A stretch of 31,791 nt of DNA, taken from Podochytrium sp. JEL0797 (lineage: Eukaryota > Chytridiomycota > Chytridiomycetes > Chytridiales > Chytriomycetaceae). Positions 19,009 to 28,774 of this stretch are shown piece by piece. The stretch is from the NCBI GenBank assembly GCA_027596195.1, contig JADGJG010000201.1, positions 1-31,791 on the forward strand, written 5' to 3'. Under the pieces are notes generated by a model. The model did no database searches and had not been told where the DNA came from. It was given only the letters and a program-made list of their open reading frames with translations. The translations under genes and the position numbers were made by a program. Position 1 is the first letter of the stretch, and each line of letters begins with the position of its first letter.

Positions 19009-21748
19009 ATGCCCCCCCAACATATTATCCGTGATGGATACGTCACGACGCAAGACGAGGGGCTCAGATCCTTCTTGTGGTCCAAACGATGGCTCATGCT
19101 GCGTGAGCATACTCTCGGCTTGTACAAAAACTCGGTAAGTTTTGATCTTGGTGACGAATTCGCCGAATCCCCTACCTCCTTGAGCGAGACTGTCACGTGA
19201 ATGAAGTTATAAGAATGACTGGAACTATGTGCGTGGGGCTGGGGGGCCTGCCACTTGTCTCCCGCACTCTGACTCTCATCCCTCCAATGAACCAATTTGA
19301 TCTTGCCTTGATTACTGGTCACTGACTTCGATTTTCGTGGTACTACACAGAGTTCCACACAAAGCATATCCCTGATCATGCTGAGGGATGTGGTCGCCGT
19401 GCAACGCACTGAACTCAAAGCGTTTTCGTTCGAGGTGGTTCTTGCCACCAACAAGATTCACAACTTTTCCTGCCACTCGGATCGAGAGCTTTACAGCTGG
19501 ACAGATGAGATATATAAGGTATGTTGGTTGTTGTTTGTTTTGAGTGTGTCAAGTGGTTGGCTGATATCAGATATCTGCAGCGGTGTCCAAGACTGTCTAT
19601 TGGTGACCCAACCAATTTTCAACACCACAACCACGTTGGATTGGACGAAGACGGAATGCTGAGGGTATGCATTTATGTGTGACTTGTTGGTTTCGCCTGG
19701 ATCGTTAAAGCTTCAGGTTGCAGGGCCTTCCCGACGAGTGGCGCGGAATCTTGCAATCGTCTGGCCTCGCTCGCACGGACGCGATGCAAAAGAACCCACA
19801 AGCTGTGATGGACGCATTGAAGTTCTATACTGGGAATAACATTGCGAAGCCGACTTTACCCAACAACCAATCAAACAAAACCCGCAACGAAAACTTCTAC
19901 GCGACCGACGACGAAGCGGCTTACGAAACGGATTACATTGCGTACTGCTCTGATGACGACGAGCTGAGCCCGAAATCAACGAATTCGTCTGCGGGCGCTG
20001 CTCAGCGTCGCCCGATTCCGCAACGCCAAGCTTCTCAATCTCGTCGCGGTGCTGGTAGTGAATCAACGGGGAGGTCGTTGGAGCAGGAAGAGGATTTGCA
20101 TTCGAGATTTCCTGAGCGAAGACCCCAACGCGCCGGCTCCAAAGGGCGACAGGGAGAGGCGGCATTATCTCCAGGTTTGTTTTTTTGTATTTCATTCATC
20201 AGACTTGGGGGGAAATATTCATTGATTCGCCCAAAACAGGCCGTGAAGGACGTGAACCATCCGACTCGCGCGTCATTAGTCCTCCGATCCAACGCACCCA
20301 ATCCCGCGAACGGCCCCGCCCCGACCGATCCGACAAGCCACGGGCGCCGAGAAATGATCGAACTCGTCTCGACAGCAACGAAGAATTGGCTCGAGACTTC
20401 GAATTGCAGGCCTCGGTGGCCGATCGCAAGATTCCAGTTTATGAAGCCGTCGCCCCATCCAAACCGGGCCCTCCTTTCCAGCCCCGAGAGCCGGAAATCG
20501 TTGAGGGTCCAACTGAGATGGAGCGTCAGAAATCTCGCGAGCGTGAACTGGAGCGTCAAAAGAGAAGAGAGAAGCGTGCGTTGGAGGAGAAGCGGTTGCA
20601 AGAGGAACGTGAGGCGGCGGATGCGGCTGCGCTCAAGGAAGAGCAGGAACGTGAACGCAAGAGAAAGGAAAAGGAGGAGAATGACAACACTCGCTGGTCC
20701 AAGTTGCCTGAGGATAAAGTGATGGACAAGATTCGTAAGTGCATCGATTTGCTCTGTATCGCCTTAATTGGTTAAAAAAAACGCAGGTTCCGTGGTCACT
20801 GCGGGTGACCCCAACCTGATTTACAAAAAGGTCAAGATGGTGGGCCAAGGTGCTTCTGGAAAGGTCTACCTTTCCAAGAAAGTAAGCGACCCGAGCGCTC
20901 CCGTTGTTGCCGTCAAGCAGATGGTTTTGGCCAAACAAGCCCGAAAGGACCTCCTCCTCAACGAGATTCTCATTATGAAGGACTTATCGCATCCAAACGT
21001 TATCCAGTACATCGATTCGTACATCGTGGGTGGTGACTTATGGTTGATTTTGGAGTACATGGAGGGCGGGGAGTTGACGGGAACGATTGAGAACAACAAA
21101 ATGACGGAGCCTCAGATTGCGGCCATTTGTAACGAGGTATTTGACTGCGTTACTTGTTTTCTCGCCCTCGCTTAATCCATCTCGTTCAGATTCTCAAAGG
21201 TGTGATGTATTTGCACCAAAAGGACATCATTCACCGCGATCTCAAGAGTGATAACGTGATGATTGGGAGCGACGGATCCATCAAGCTCATCGATTTTGGA
21301 TATTCCGCCAAGCTTACCGTGACACGCAAGCAACGCGCGACCTTTGGTAATTTTTTTTGCCGCCGTCTTTTGCTTCTCCCTGCTCACTTTCGAGTTTATT
21401 TTTTGCGCAGCTGGCACGCCCTACTGGATGGCCCCGGAAATCGTCAAGGGAAAGCCTTACGGCGCCAAAGTCGACATTTGGGCCACCGGAATCTTTGCAA
21501 TCGAATGCATCGAAGGCGAGCCTCCTTACCTCGATGAAGACCCATTCAAGGCCGTTTATTTGATTGCCGCGAACGGTACTCCGGCTTTGAAGGACCCTGA
21601 CTCGTTGAGCACTGTTTTTAAGCTGTTTTTGGGACGTTGTTTGGAAGTGGATGTGGAGCGACGTGCCTCGGGCGAAGAGCTGTTACAGCACCCGTTTTTG
21701 AAGTTGGCGTGTCCTGTTCGCGATTTGGCAGTATTGGTGAAGAAATGA
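19009..21748 (+). CDS. CLA4: Cla4-type p21-activated kinase (PH-CRIB-kinase), copy 2
   Basis: Eight exons: 19009-19134, 19351-19518, 19581-19664, 19724-20174, 20240-20734, 20787-21136, 21190-21346, 21411-21748; 2169 nt (722 aa). PH domain at residues 1-98 ([21 protein letters not shown]). CRIB at about 104-121 ([19 protein letters not shown]), the closest of the three to the PAK consensus. The linker ends in a long charged coiled-coil-like run rich in Glu, Arg and Lys. The kinase domain (about 454-715) has [14 protein letters not shown] (Lys485), HRDLKSDN (Asp575), DFG (Asp593) and [11 protein letters not shown]. Intron positions differ from the neighbours: no intron just before DFG, but one inside the activation segment before GTPYW and one in the linker. 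The first intron (19135-19350, 216 nt) is unusually long for this window. Activated by Rho-family GTPases by family analogy. Confidence 0.95.
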
Positions 21749-21939
21749 ATTTGACTTTTTCGAAGCTTGTGTGTTTTTTTGGAGATTGAACTTCGGAATT
21801 TTTCGTGATTAAATTGGGTCCGTCCAGTCCTCTGGCGTTTTACCTCCACCTCAAGGCCTTGGTTATCATTCTCCCAGGAGGAAGACGACGACCTCCATCA
21901 CAAACAAACCGAGCAACTCCCATTCAAAATCTGTGATCC

Positions 21940-24428
21940 ATGGCCCACGTCGTTCGTGAGGGTTTCATCACTTCCAACGGAGAGCGCAGCTTCATTTGGA
22001 AGAAGATGTGGCTCGTCTTGCGTGAGCAGACGATTGGAATCTACAAAAGTCCGGTGCGTGTTCTTCGTGGTCATCCCGAGACCCGATTCATCGAACAGTC
22101 ACTGATTCTGAAACACGATCCAATGAATCCCTTCCCCACAGTCAACGATTCAACCTTCATCAATAATTATGCTGCGCGAGGTCGACAATGTGCAGCGATC
22201 TGAGGCGAAGGCGTTTGCGTTCGAGGTCAAATTGGCCAATGACAAGATCTACACATTCGCTTGCAAGAACGATGAAGAGATTTACGACTGGATCGACGAT
22301 ATTTACCAGGTGAGAAAAGCAGAAGAAGAAGGGAATTGAGAGTAACTTTCTGTTCACGCAGAGATGCCCTCAAATGGGAATCGGCAACCCGACCAACTTT
22401 GTGCACCAAATTCACGTGAGCCTGGATGAGGCTGGGCTCTTTTCGGTGAGTGTTCACGTACGAGATGTGCTCGATTTGGGTGCTCATTTCGGTTCAACAG
22501 GGCCTGACGGAGGATTGGAAAGGACTTCTGCAGGCTTCGGCCCTCGGACACTCGGACGCCATGCAGAAGAACCCACAAGCCGTCTTGGATGCCCTCAACT
22601 TTTACACGGAGAATATGGCTCATTCGAATTACGACAACGAGTCCGCGTACGAAACGGATTATATCGACTTCGACGAAGACGAGCCGCCGAGATCCGTCTC
22701 CAGACACAGGCCCGTCCCGCAGCGCCAAGCCTCTAAAACCCGTCGCGCAAACGACGAATACAATACGCACTCGGCATCGGAAAGCAAAACGCGTCCGTAC
22801 GCAGACAGCCGCAGACCGGCGCGCCAGGCCTCTTCCTCGAGACACGAGACCTCCGAACGTCGTGTTTCCCCATTATCGATGGGAGGCATTCCACCTTCCA
22901 AGACTTCGCGCATGTCTTCGTTGTCCTCCGCATCCCCTTATTCCCCAATCTCTCCTGGAGAAGCGCCCTCTCCGCGTTCCGCATTCCAAAGCGCGCGCTC
23001 CGGATCTGTTTCAAAAGAGAGACCCCGTCGCGAACGTTCCGAAAGTCACGCGGACTCCGCCATCGGGAGTGTCCGAATGCATCGATCCGGATCTGACGCT
23101 GGTTCCATTTCGGGTGCGAGGAAGACGGAGAGGAGCGCATCGAGGACCAACCACCAAGCGGTGGAGATGGAACGCAGTGGTTCGCAAACGAGATCTCCAC
23201 GCGGTGCTTCGTCAGACCCGCAACGAGACGAAGTGGCTTCTCAGGCGGAGAAAGATTTGGAACGGATGCAGAGGAAGGAGGCGCGGGCTCGTGAAAAGGC
23301 GGACAAGAAGGCTCAGGAGGACGCGGCGGCAAGAATGGAGGAGATGCGGCTTGAGAAGAAGACCAAGGAATCCGCAGCTCCCAAGAAGGCGCACCGTTCG
23401 TCCAAGTTGTCTGACCCTGAGGCAATGGAGAGATTGCGTAAGTAATATGTTATCTTGTCTCACTTTTCAAAACTGAAAACTCATCACATTTTTTAGTCGC
23501 CACTGTGACTCCCGGAGACCCCAACCTGATTTACAGAAAGGTGAAGAAAGTTGGAGAAGGTGCCTCTGGAAAAGTGTACCTTTCCCGCAACCTCCTCGAT
23601 TCGTCTGCACCCGTCGTTGCGGTCAAGGAAATGGCTCTTTCCAAGCAACCCCGCAAGGACCTCCTTCTCAACGAAATCCTCATCATGAAGGAGTGCATTC
23701 ACCCCAACATTGTGAAATACGTGGACTCGTATCTCGTTGGCGACAATTTGTGGCTCATTCTCGAGTACATGGAGGGCGGGAAACTGACGGATATTATTGA
23801 CAACAACAAGCTCACGGAGCCTCAAATCGCGTCCATCTGCAATGAGATCATGAAAGGCGTGATTCATTTGCACAAGCGCGCCGTGATTCATCGCGACATC
23901 AAGAGCGACAACGTGTTGATTGGTCGTGACGGGAGCATCAAACTCAGTTGAGTGTTTTTGTGTCGGTCGTTGCTTTCCGCTTGCCAAACGGAATACTGAC
24001 TTTCCATCATTTTCTCGACAGCCGACTTTGGTTATTCTGCCAAGCTGAGTGTCACGAGAAAGCAACGCGTCACCGTTGTCGGCACTCCTTATTGGATGGC
24101 CCCCGAAGTCGTGAAACGAAAGCCTTATGGCCCCAAGGTCGATGTCTGGTCCACCGGAATCCTCGCGATCGAATGCATCGAGGGCGAGCCTCCATATCTC
24201 GACGAGGACCACCTCAAAGCGCTGTATTTGATTGCCGCGAACGGTACTCCAACGTTGAAGGACCCTGACTCGTTGACCAGCGTGTTCAAGTCGTTTTTGG
24301 CGCGTTGTTTGGAAGTCGACGTTGAGCAGAGAGCGTCGGCAAAAGAGCTGCTGTCGCACCCGTTTATAAGAACTGCGTGCCCCGTTTATGAGTTGGGGGC
24401 GCTGGTTAAGATTTCATCCAGAAGATGA
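21940..24428 (+). CDS. CLA4: Cla4-type p21-activated kinase (PH-CRIB-kinase), copy 3
   Basis: Six exons: 21940-22053, 22142-22309, 22362-22445, 22501-23437, 23497-23946, 24022-24428; 2160 nt (719 aa). PH domain at residues 1-94 ([27 protein letters not shown]). CRIB region [16 protein letters not shown] at about 98-114, where the normally invariant HVG reads HVS. The linker is Ser/Pro/Arg-rich and ends in a charged helix. The kinase domain (about 447-710) has [14 protein letters not shown] (Lys478), HRDIKSDN (Asp568), DFG (Asp586) and [11 protein letters not shown]. It is closest to copy 1: both share the intron just before DFG and the [19 protein letters not shown] start of the kinase domain. 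It lacks the intron before the (I/M)xKG helix that copies 1 and 2 have. It lies only 191 bp after the copy 2 stop. Confidence 0.95.
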
Positions 24429-25152
24429 TAGAGGAGAATAGATCTTTTGAATTAAAAAGGGTGTTTTAAAGATGGAAATTGGAAGGGAGGGTTGAAAGGA
24501 GGGAAGTGAACGAGTTTTTGCAACGTGCCGCTCCTTACACATAAAGCTCATAAAATGACGGCAGAGACTGACAGTGCAGGGCGTGGTGGCCGCGCAAACC
24601 CCTCCTCTCCCCTTTTTTTCATCAAAATCATCTCGCCTGAAACCGCGAGGACCGCCAAGACCGTCGCAAAGCCCTGCATATTGATTAGGTTGGTTCCTAT
24701 CTCACACACCCTGACATTTTGGAGCAGCCGAGCGTGAGATCGCAGCGAGGTCGATTTGCTCCAATCACCACCCAACAAATGTCGTATTTCGTGGGCTTGG
24801 GGAGCTTTCTACATTGGGATCTATCATGTGACAGGCTAGAAGCGTCTTATTGTCTGTGAAATGGAGGGCTGAGGGATTGCAAGATGAAGGGATCTGTGTC
24901 TGACGGTATCCAAACGAAGATCGGCTGTATGGTGGTGGTCTGGGCCGTCCCAGATGGCGCAGGGAACATGCGATCAATATCGCATGTCGTTATTTTGCTC
25001 TACTGCGCTTGGGGGAAGTCGGAGGCGGCGCCGTGTGGGATCTCGTTCTGTTTCGGTGAGGGGTGTCACTGAACTCTGTTTCCCAATGACAGCATCATCG
25101 AAATCACGTCGAAACTTCTGTTCATTCTTCTACATTATATTCGAATTCAATC
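24429..25152. other. Intergenic region between PAK-3 and PP6
   Basis: A 724-bp gap, the longest non-repetitive one. It contains a purine-rich stretch (24481-24520), a GC-rich patch near 24575-24595, a T-run at 24610, and no ORF with family resemblance. I looked for tRNA, snRNA and SRP-like signatures and saw none I could defend. It must include the PP6 promoter and the PAK-3 3'UTR. A small unannotated RNA gene is possible but unsupported. Confidence 0.5.
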
Positions 25153-26610
25153 ATGCCTGGTGGTAAAGACACTCTGTCGTGTTTTTATCCGTTCCTGGGG
25201 CCCACGCGCAATTCTCATTCCGTGCTTTTGTTCAATTAGGACCCGATGAATGGCTTGCACATGTCAAAGAATGTCAATATCTCGACGAACCGGATATTAA
25301 GAAGCTGTGCGAAATGGTGTGTGTCAAATTCCTTGTTTTGGAGCGCTCTTGGAAGCGACGTCGTTGCGCGTATACTCAACCCTAATTTGTCAGGTCAAAG
25401 AGCTCCTTATCGAAGAATCAAATATTCAACCCGTGGGTGCCCCGGTTATCGTCTGTGGCGATATCCACGGTCAGTTCTATGATTTGATGGAGCTGTTTCG
25501 AGTCGGAGGGGAGGTGCCACACTTCAGTTACATTTTCATGGTTTGTGGATTGCTATTTACATCTCTCCCGAATCTCGAGTCAATGAACTAAAGGTGCAGT
25601 TTTTAGGGTGATTTTGTCGATCGCGGGTATTACAGTCTCGAAACGTTCACGTTGCTGCTGGCACTGAAAGCAAGGTAACCACAACTCTTTGCGTGTGTTG
25701 GTGGGATGGCTCTGTTTCCGGGTTTCTCAACCAATCCGTCAGATATCCCGACAAAATCACATTGCTTCGCGGGAACCACGAAAGTCGGCAAATTACTCAA
25801 GTCTACGGGTTTTACGGTTCGTTTTTGTGGGGTTTCGGAGCCTGGGTTACTTGTCGGCGATTCTTACTGTGCTTGTAGATGAGTGTCAAACGAAATACGG
25901 AAACGCGAACGTCTGGAAATATTGTTGCTCCGTGTTTGACTACCTGACGTTGGCCGCGGTTCGTGAATTACTGTACTCAATCGCGTCACTGTATTAAATC
26001 CTCCTCTCTGCATTTTAGATTATTGATGGTCGCATTTTGTGCGTACATGGTGGTCTCTCTCCGGACGTCAGAACTCTGGATCAAATCCGAACTATTCAGA
26101 GATGCCAAGAAGTTCCTCACGACGGAGCATTCTGCGGTGGGTGTTGACTGATCCGCGTTTGAGACCATTTCGCGTACTGAGTTTTTTGGTTCTCGCAGAT
26201 TTGATGTGGTCCGATCCCGACGATATCGAAACTTGGGCTGTGAGTCCGCGTGGGGCAGGATGGTTATTCGGCGCCAAAGTCACAACCGAGGTGAATCTTG
26301 CTGTTCCGTTTCCTTGCTTGAACGATTTACTAACCAGAAACTTCACCAGTTCAACCACGTCAACAACCTGACCCTGATTGCTCGCGCGCACCAGCTCGTC
26401 CAAGAGGGGTACAAGTTCATGTTCCCAGACGACAATCTCGTGACAGTGTGGTCGGCACCCAACTATTGCTATCGATGTGGGAACGTGGCGAGTATCATGA
26501 AGGTGGAGGAAGGACTCGGGATTGACGAATCCAACTTCAAGATTTTCTCTGCCGTGCCAGATAATGAGCGGATGGTGCCAAACAGGCAGCAAACGCCGTA
26601 TTTCTTGTAA
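25153..26610 (+). CDS. PPP6C: Serine/threonine protein phosphatase 6 catalytic subunit (Sit4/Ppe1 orthologue)
   Basis: Nine exons: 25153-25162, 25240-25316, 25394-25540, 25607-25674, 25743-25816, 25879-25958, 26019-26136, 26199-26290, 26350-26610; 927 nt (308 aa; human PPP6C is 305). PPP-family metal-site motifs are all present: GDIHGQ (51-56), [10 protein letters not shown] (79-88), [14 protein letters not shown] (110-123), LCVHGGLSP and [11 protein letters not shown]. The C-terminus PYFL is the carboxymethylated tail motif of the PP2A/PP4/PP6 group. PP6 rather than PP2A is indicated by [30 protein letters not shown] and NRQQTPYFL. The first exon encodes only about three codons; the donor GTAAAG at 25163 was chosen over GTGGTA. 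In yeast, Sit4 binds Tap42 and acts downstream of TORC1. The gene is tail-to-tail with the CS/Sel1 gene, stop codons 111 bp apart. Confidence 0.96.
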
Positions 26611-26721
26611 AAAACTTACTGGATCGTAGATTTGCAGTGTGGGGTGTGTGGGGGGCGGATTGGTGTTGCTATATTTTCGACTTTATGAACCGCATGGATA
26701 AAGTTATTCAAAAGAGCGGCT

Positions 26722-28359
26722 TTATTGATTTTGATTCAAAACTTTGGAGAGGCCAAAGAGACCAACACCAATTGCAGCGACCGCGACACTTTTTTGAGCA
26801 ATGAATCCCCAGTCGACGGAGCTTTCTTTTTGGCCAATGCTGGTAGTGGTAGTAGATGCCGCGTCTGACGGTTGGGTAGTCTTGTCGGCATTTTTCTTGG
26901 AACGATTCTCTCTGCGGCGAGTATTCTTCTTTTGGGTGGGTGTGACAGGTTCGGCAACCTTTGGCGTGGAGCTGTTGAGCTGCCCTGGAGACAAAGAGTG
27001 CGGGATTTAGCATTTCAATTTGGCATAAAGTGTATATCACCCACCGTTCTTCTTCAAAGCCGCCATCGCCTTGACTTTCTCAACATCATACGAGTTCCCC
27101 TGAGCCCTCAACTCGGCATCCATTTCAATTAACGAGTTGAGGCCAACTTCGTTGAGCCCAGCGAGCTGCGGAGGCAACGACAACTCCTTGACAGCCTTCA
27201 TTCCCGTTCGAATCAACTCAATCCCCTTGGTCACATTCGGCTCTTCAAGCCCAAACCCATTCAAGTGGAAGATTCCCAAATTCCAGGTACTGTGCGCGTG
27301 TCCGTCCTTTGACGCCATCGTCCATGACGAAATGGCCCCTTCGGGTCTCGGTTCTCCAATCCCGCTTCCTCCCTCCATAAGCATAAGACCGGTTTGGAAG
27401 AGCAATGTTTGGTACAGACGCGGTTGCTCGACGGCCATGGCACCGCCGTCGTCGGCGTCCCCGAAACCAGACTGGATGGCCGCGCGGGACCATTGCAGGG
27501 CATCGAGGTAGGATTTGGGGTTGTTGTGGGATCCACTCGCGTAGGTTGTCATGAGAATGTAGCACGCCTCTGGGTTTCCCGAGTTTCCAGCACGCCTGCG
27601 TCCAGCACCCCATGAGCAAAAAAAGCAACGGGCGATTGAAGGTTCAAAAAACTCAACTTGTGCCAAAAGAGGGCAAGCTTCTCGTCCTTGGAAACAGGAA
27701 TACCGGCCATCTCTTCTTTTCCAATCTCGAACCACGCTGCCAGCTTCAACATGGCGCTGATGGAACCCAACTCGGCCGCCGCGTTCATCATCTTCAAGGC
27801 GTTCGAATCGTTCAAGTTGTGCAGAGCATTCGCAATAAGATAGAGCGAGTGAGGATCGGTGTCGGTGTTGGACGAGACGCCTGATCACAGGTGAGGGGGA
27901 TGAGAAAACACAAAGTTTGAATCGGCGGGAAACCGCTCGCCCACCTCCTTGGATCGGCAACGGCCACCCGTTCTTGGCCGTGTTCTTGAAGAGTCTGATG
28001 ATCATGACGTTGAAGTACGGGTTGTCTCGCTTCTCCGTGGTGCTCTTCTTGTCGCTCTCGTTCTCAGCCAAGTCGTCCAAGGCAAGCGGTCTGATCATGA
28101 CGTCAGACTTGTCCGCAATCGTGGCATACAGTCTGCCCTTGATGACGAGAACATCCTTGACAGAAACGCTGACAGAGTCGCTCTGGCATTCGACTTTGAC
28201 ATCCTCCGCAGTGATCTTGGGTCCCACGCGGACAGAGAACAGAATGTTGGCTTCCGTTTGCGTCCAGTTGTAGTTGGCACCAGAGGGATCGGCGATCACG
28301 GTGCGGGTCATGAGGGCTTCTTCAGTGGGGACGGCGGTGAGAGTGTCCTCGAGGGCCAT
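26722..28359 (-). CDS. CS-domain and Sel1-repeat protein with possible C-terminal membrane anchor
   Basis: Four exons on the minus strand, 28359-27945, 27880-27658, 27595-27045 and 26984-26722, give 1452 nt (483 aa). Residues about 27-105 form a CS (p23/NudC-like) fold: YNWTQTEANILFSV, VKVECQSDSVSVSV, VIKGRLYATI, a co-chaperone module that often binds Hsp90 or client proteins. Residues about 150-380 are helical with Sel1-like units: NAAAELGSISAMLKLAAWFEIG, KLALFWHKRAGNSGNPEACYIL, WTMASKDGHAHSTWNLGIFHLNG (these are partial, key pattern A..G...A...L). A Lys/Arg/Thr-rich linker follows, then a hydrophobic segment SVAVAAIGVGLFGLSKVL 5 residues before the end, which could be a tail anchor. Intron 2 uses a GTTGAG donor; without it the frame breaks, with it the Sel1 pattern is restored. 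I know no named family with exactly this order. Confidence 0.85.
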
Positions 28360-28774
28360 TTTTGCTGTTTTGCTGTTTTTCAAAAATGTATTTGAGGAAG
28401 TATGATTTAAGAAAACAAGCCAACTTCCATTTTCTCTTACCCCTTTTCCCATCCTCCTTCCTCATCACATTATTTTTGGTGTAGATTCAAGTCAAGCCTT
28501 GATGAAATCAATCCCCTCCACCCATTCGGCAACCTCCGGAGAGGATGCTTGTTCGTTTATACAAAAATCTGTTTAAAATCAAAAAAGGGGTCTATTTTCT
28601 TAATTCGTGGAAACGGGGTGACCAATATTGAAGAATCTCAGTGCCAGAAACGACACATATGCTCATTCATTGAACGAAAAGGAAAAAATGGACAGGACCC
28701 CCCTTTGGTGAGAATAGAAATGTGGAATGAACAAAAGAGGAACCGCTAACTGCTGAGGCATGAGTCCTGAATTT
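28360..28774. other. Upstream region of the CS/Sel1 gene, up to the tandem repeat
   Basis: About 415 bp. It holds the promoter and leader of the minus-strand CS/Sel1 gene near 28360-28440 and then AT-rich sequence. One 66-aa open frame (28549-28749) has no family resemblance and low-complexity Lys-rich composition, so I do not call it a gene. Confidence 0.55.

Noticed and set aside
24570..24600. Short resemblance to the SRP RNA/Alu start (GGGCGTGGTGG)
   Set aside because: Only about a dozen bases match and no SRP fold or second motif follows.
24548..24778. Small minus-strand ORF with a hydrophobic stretch (ATVLAVLAVSGEMILM)
   Set aside because: It could be a tiny membrane protein, but there is no family match, splice model or paralogue to support it. 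Kept as intergenic.
27560..27660. Apparent frameshift in the CS/Sel1 gene
   Set aside because: A 62-nt intron from 27657 to 27596 with a GTTGAG donor and CAG acceptor restores the frame and the Sel1 pattern, so the gene is not broken.
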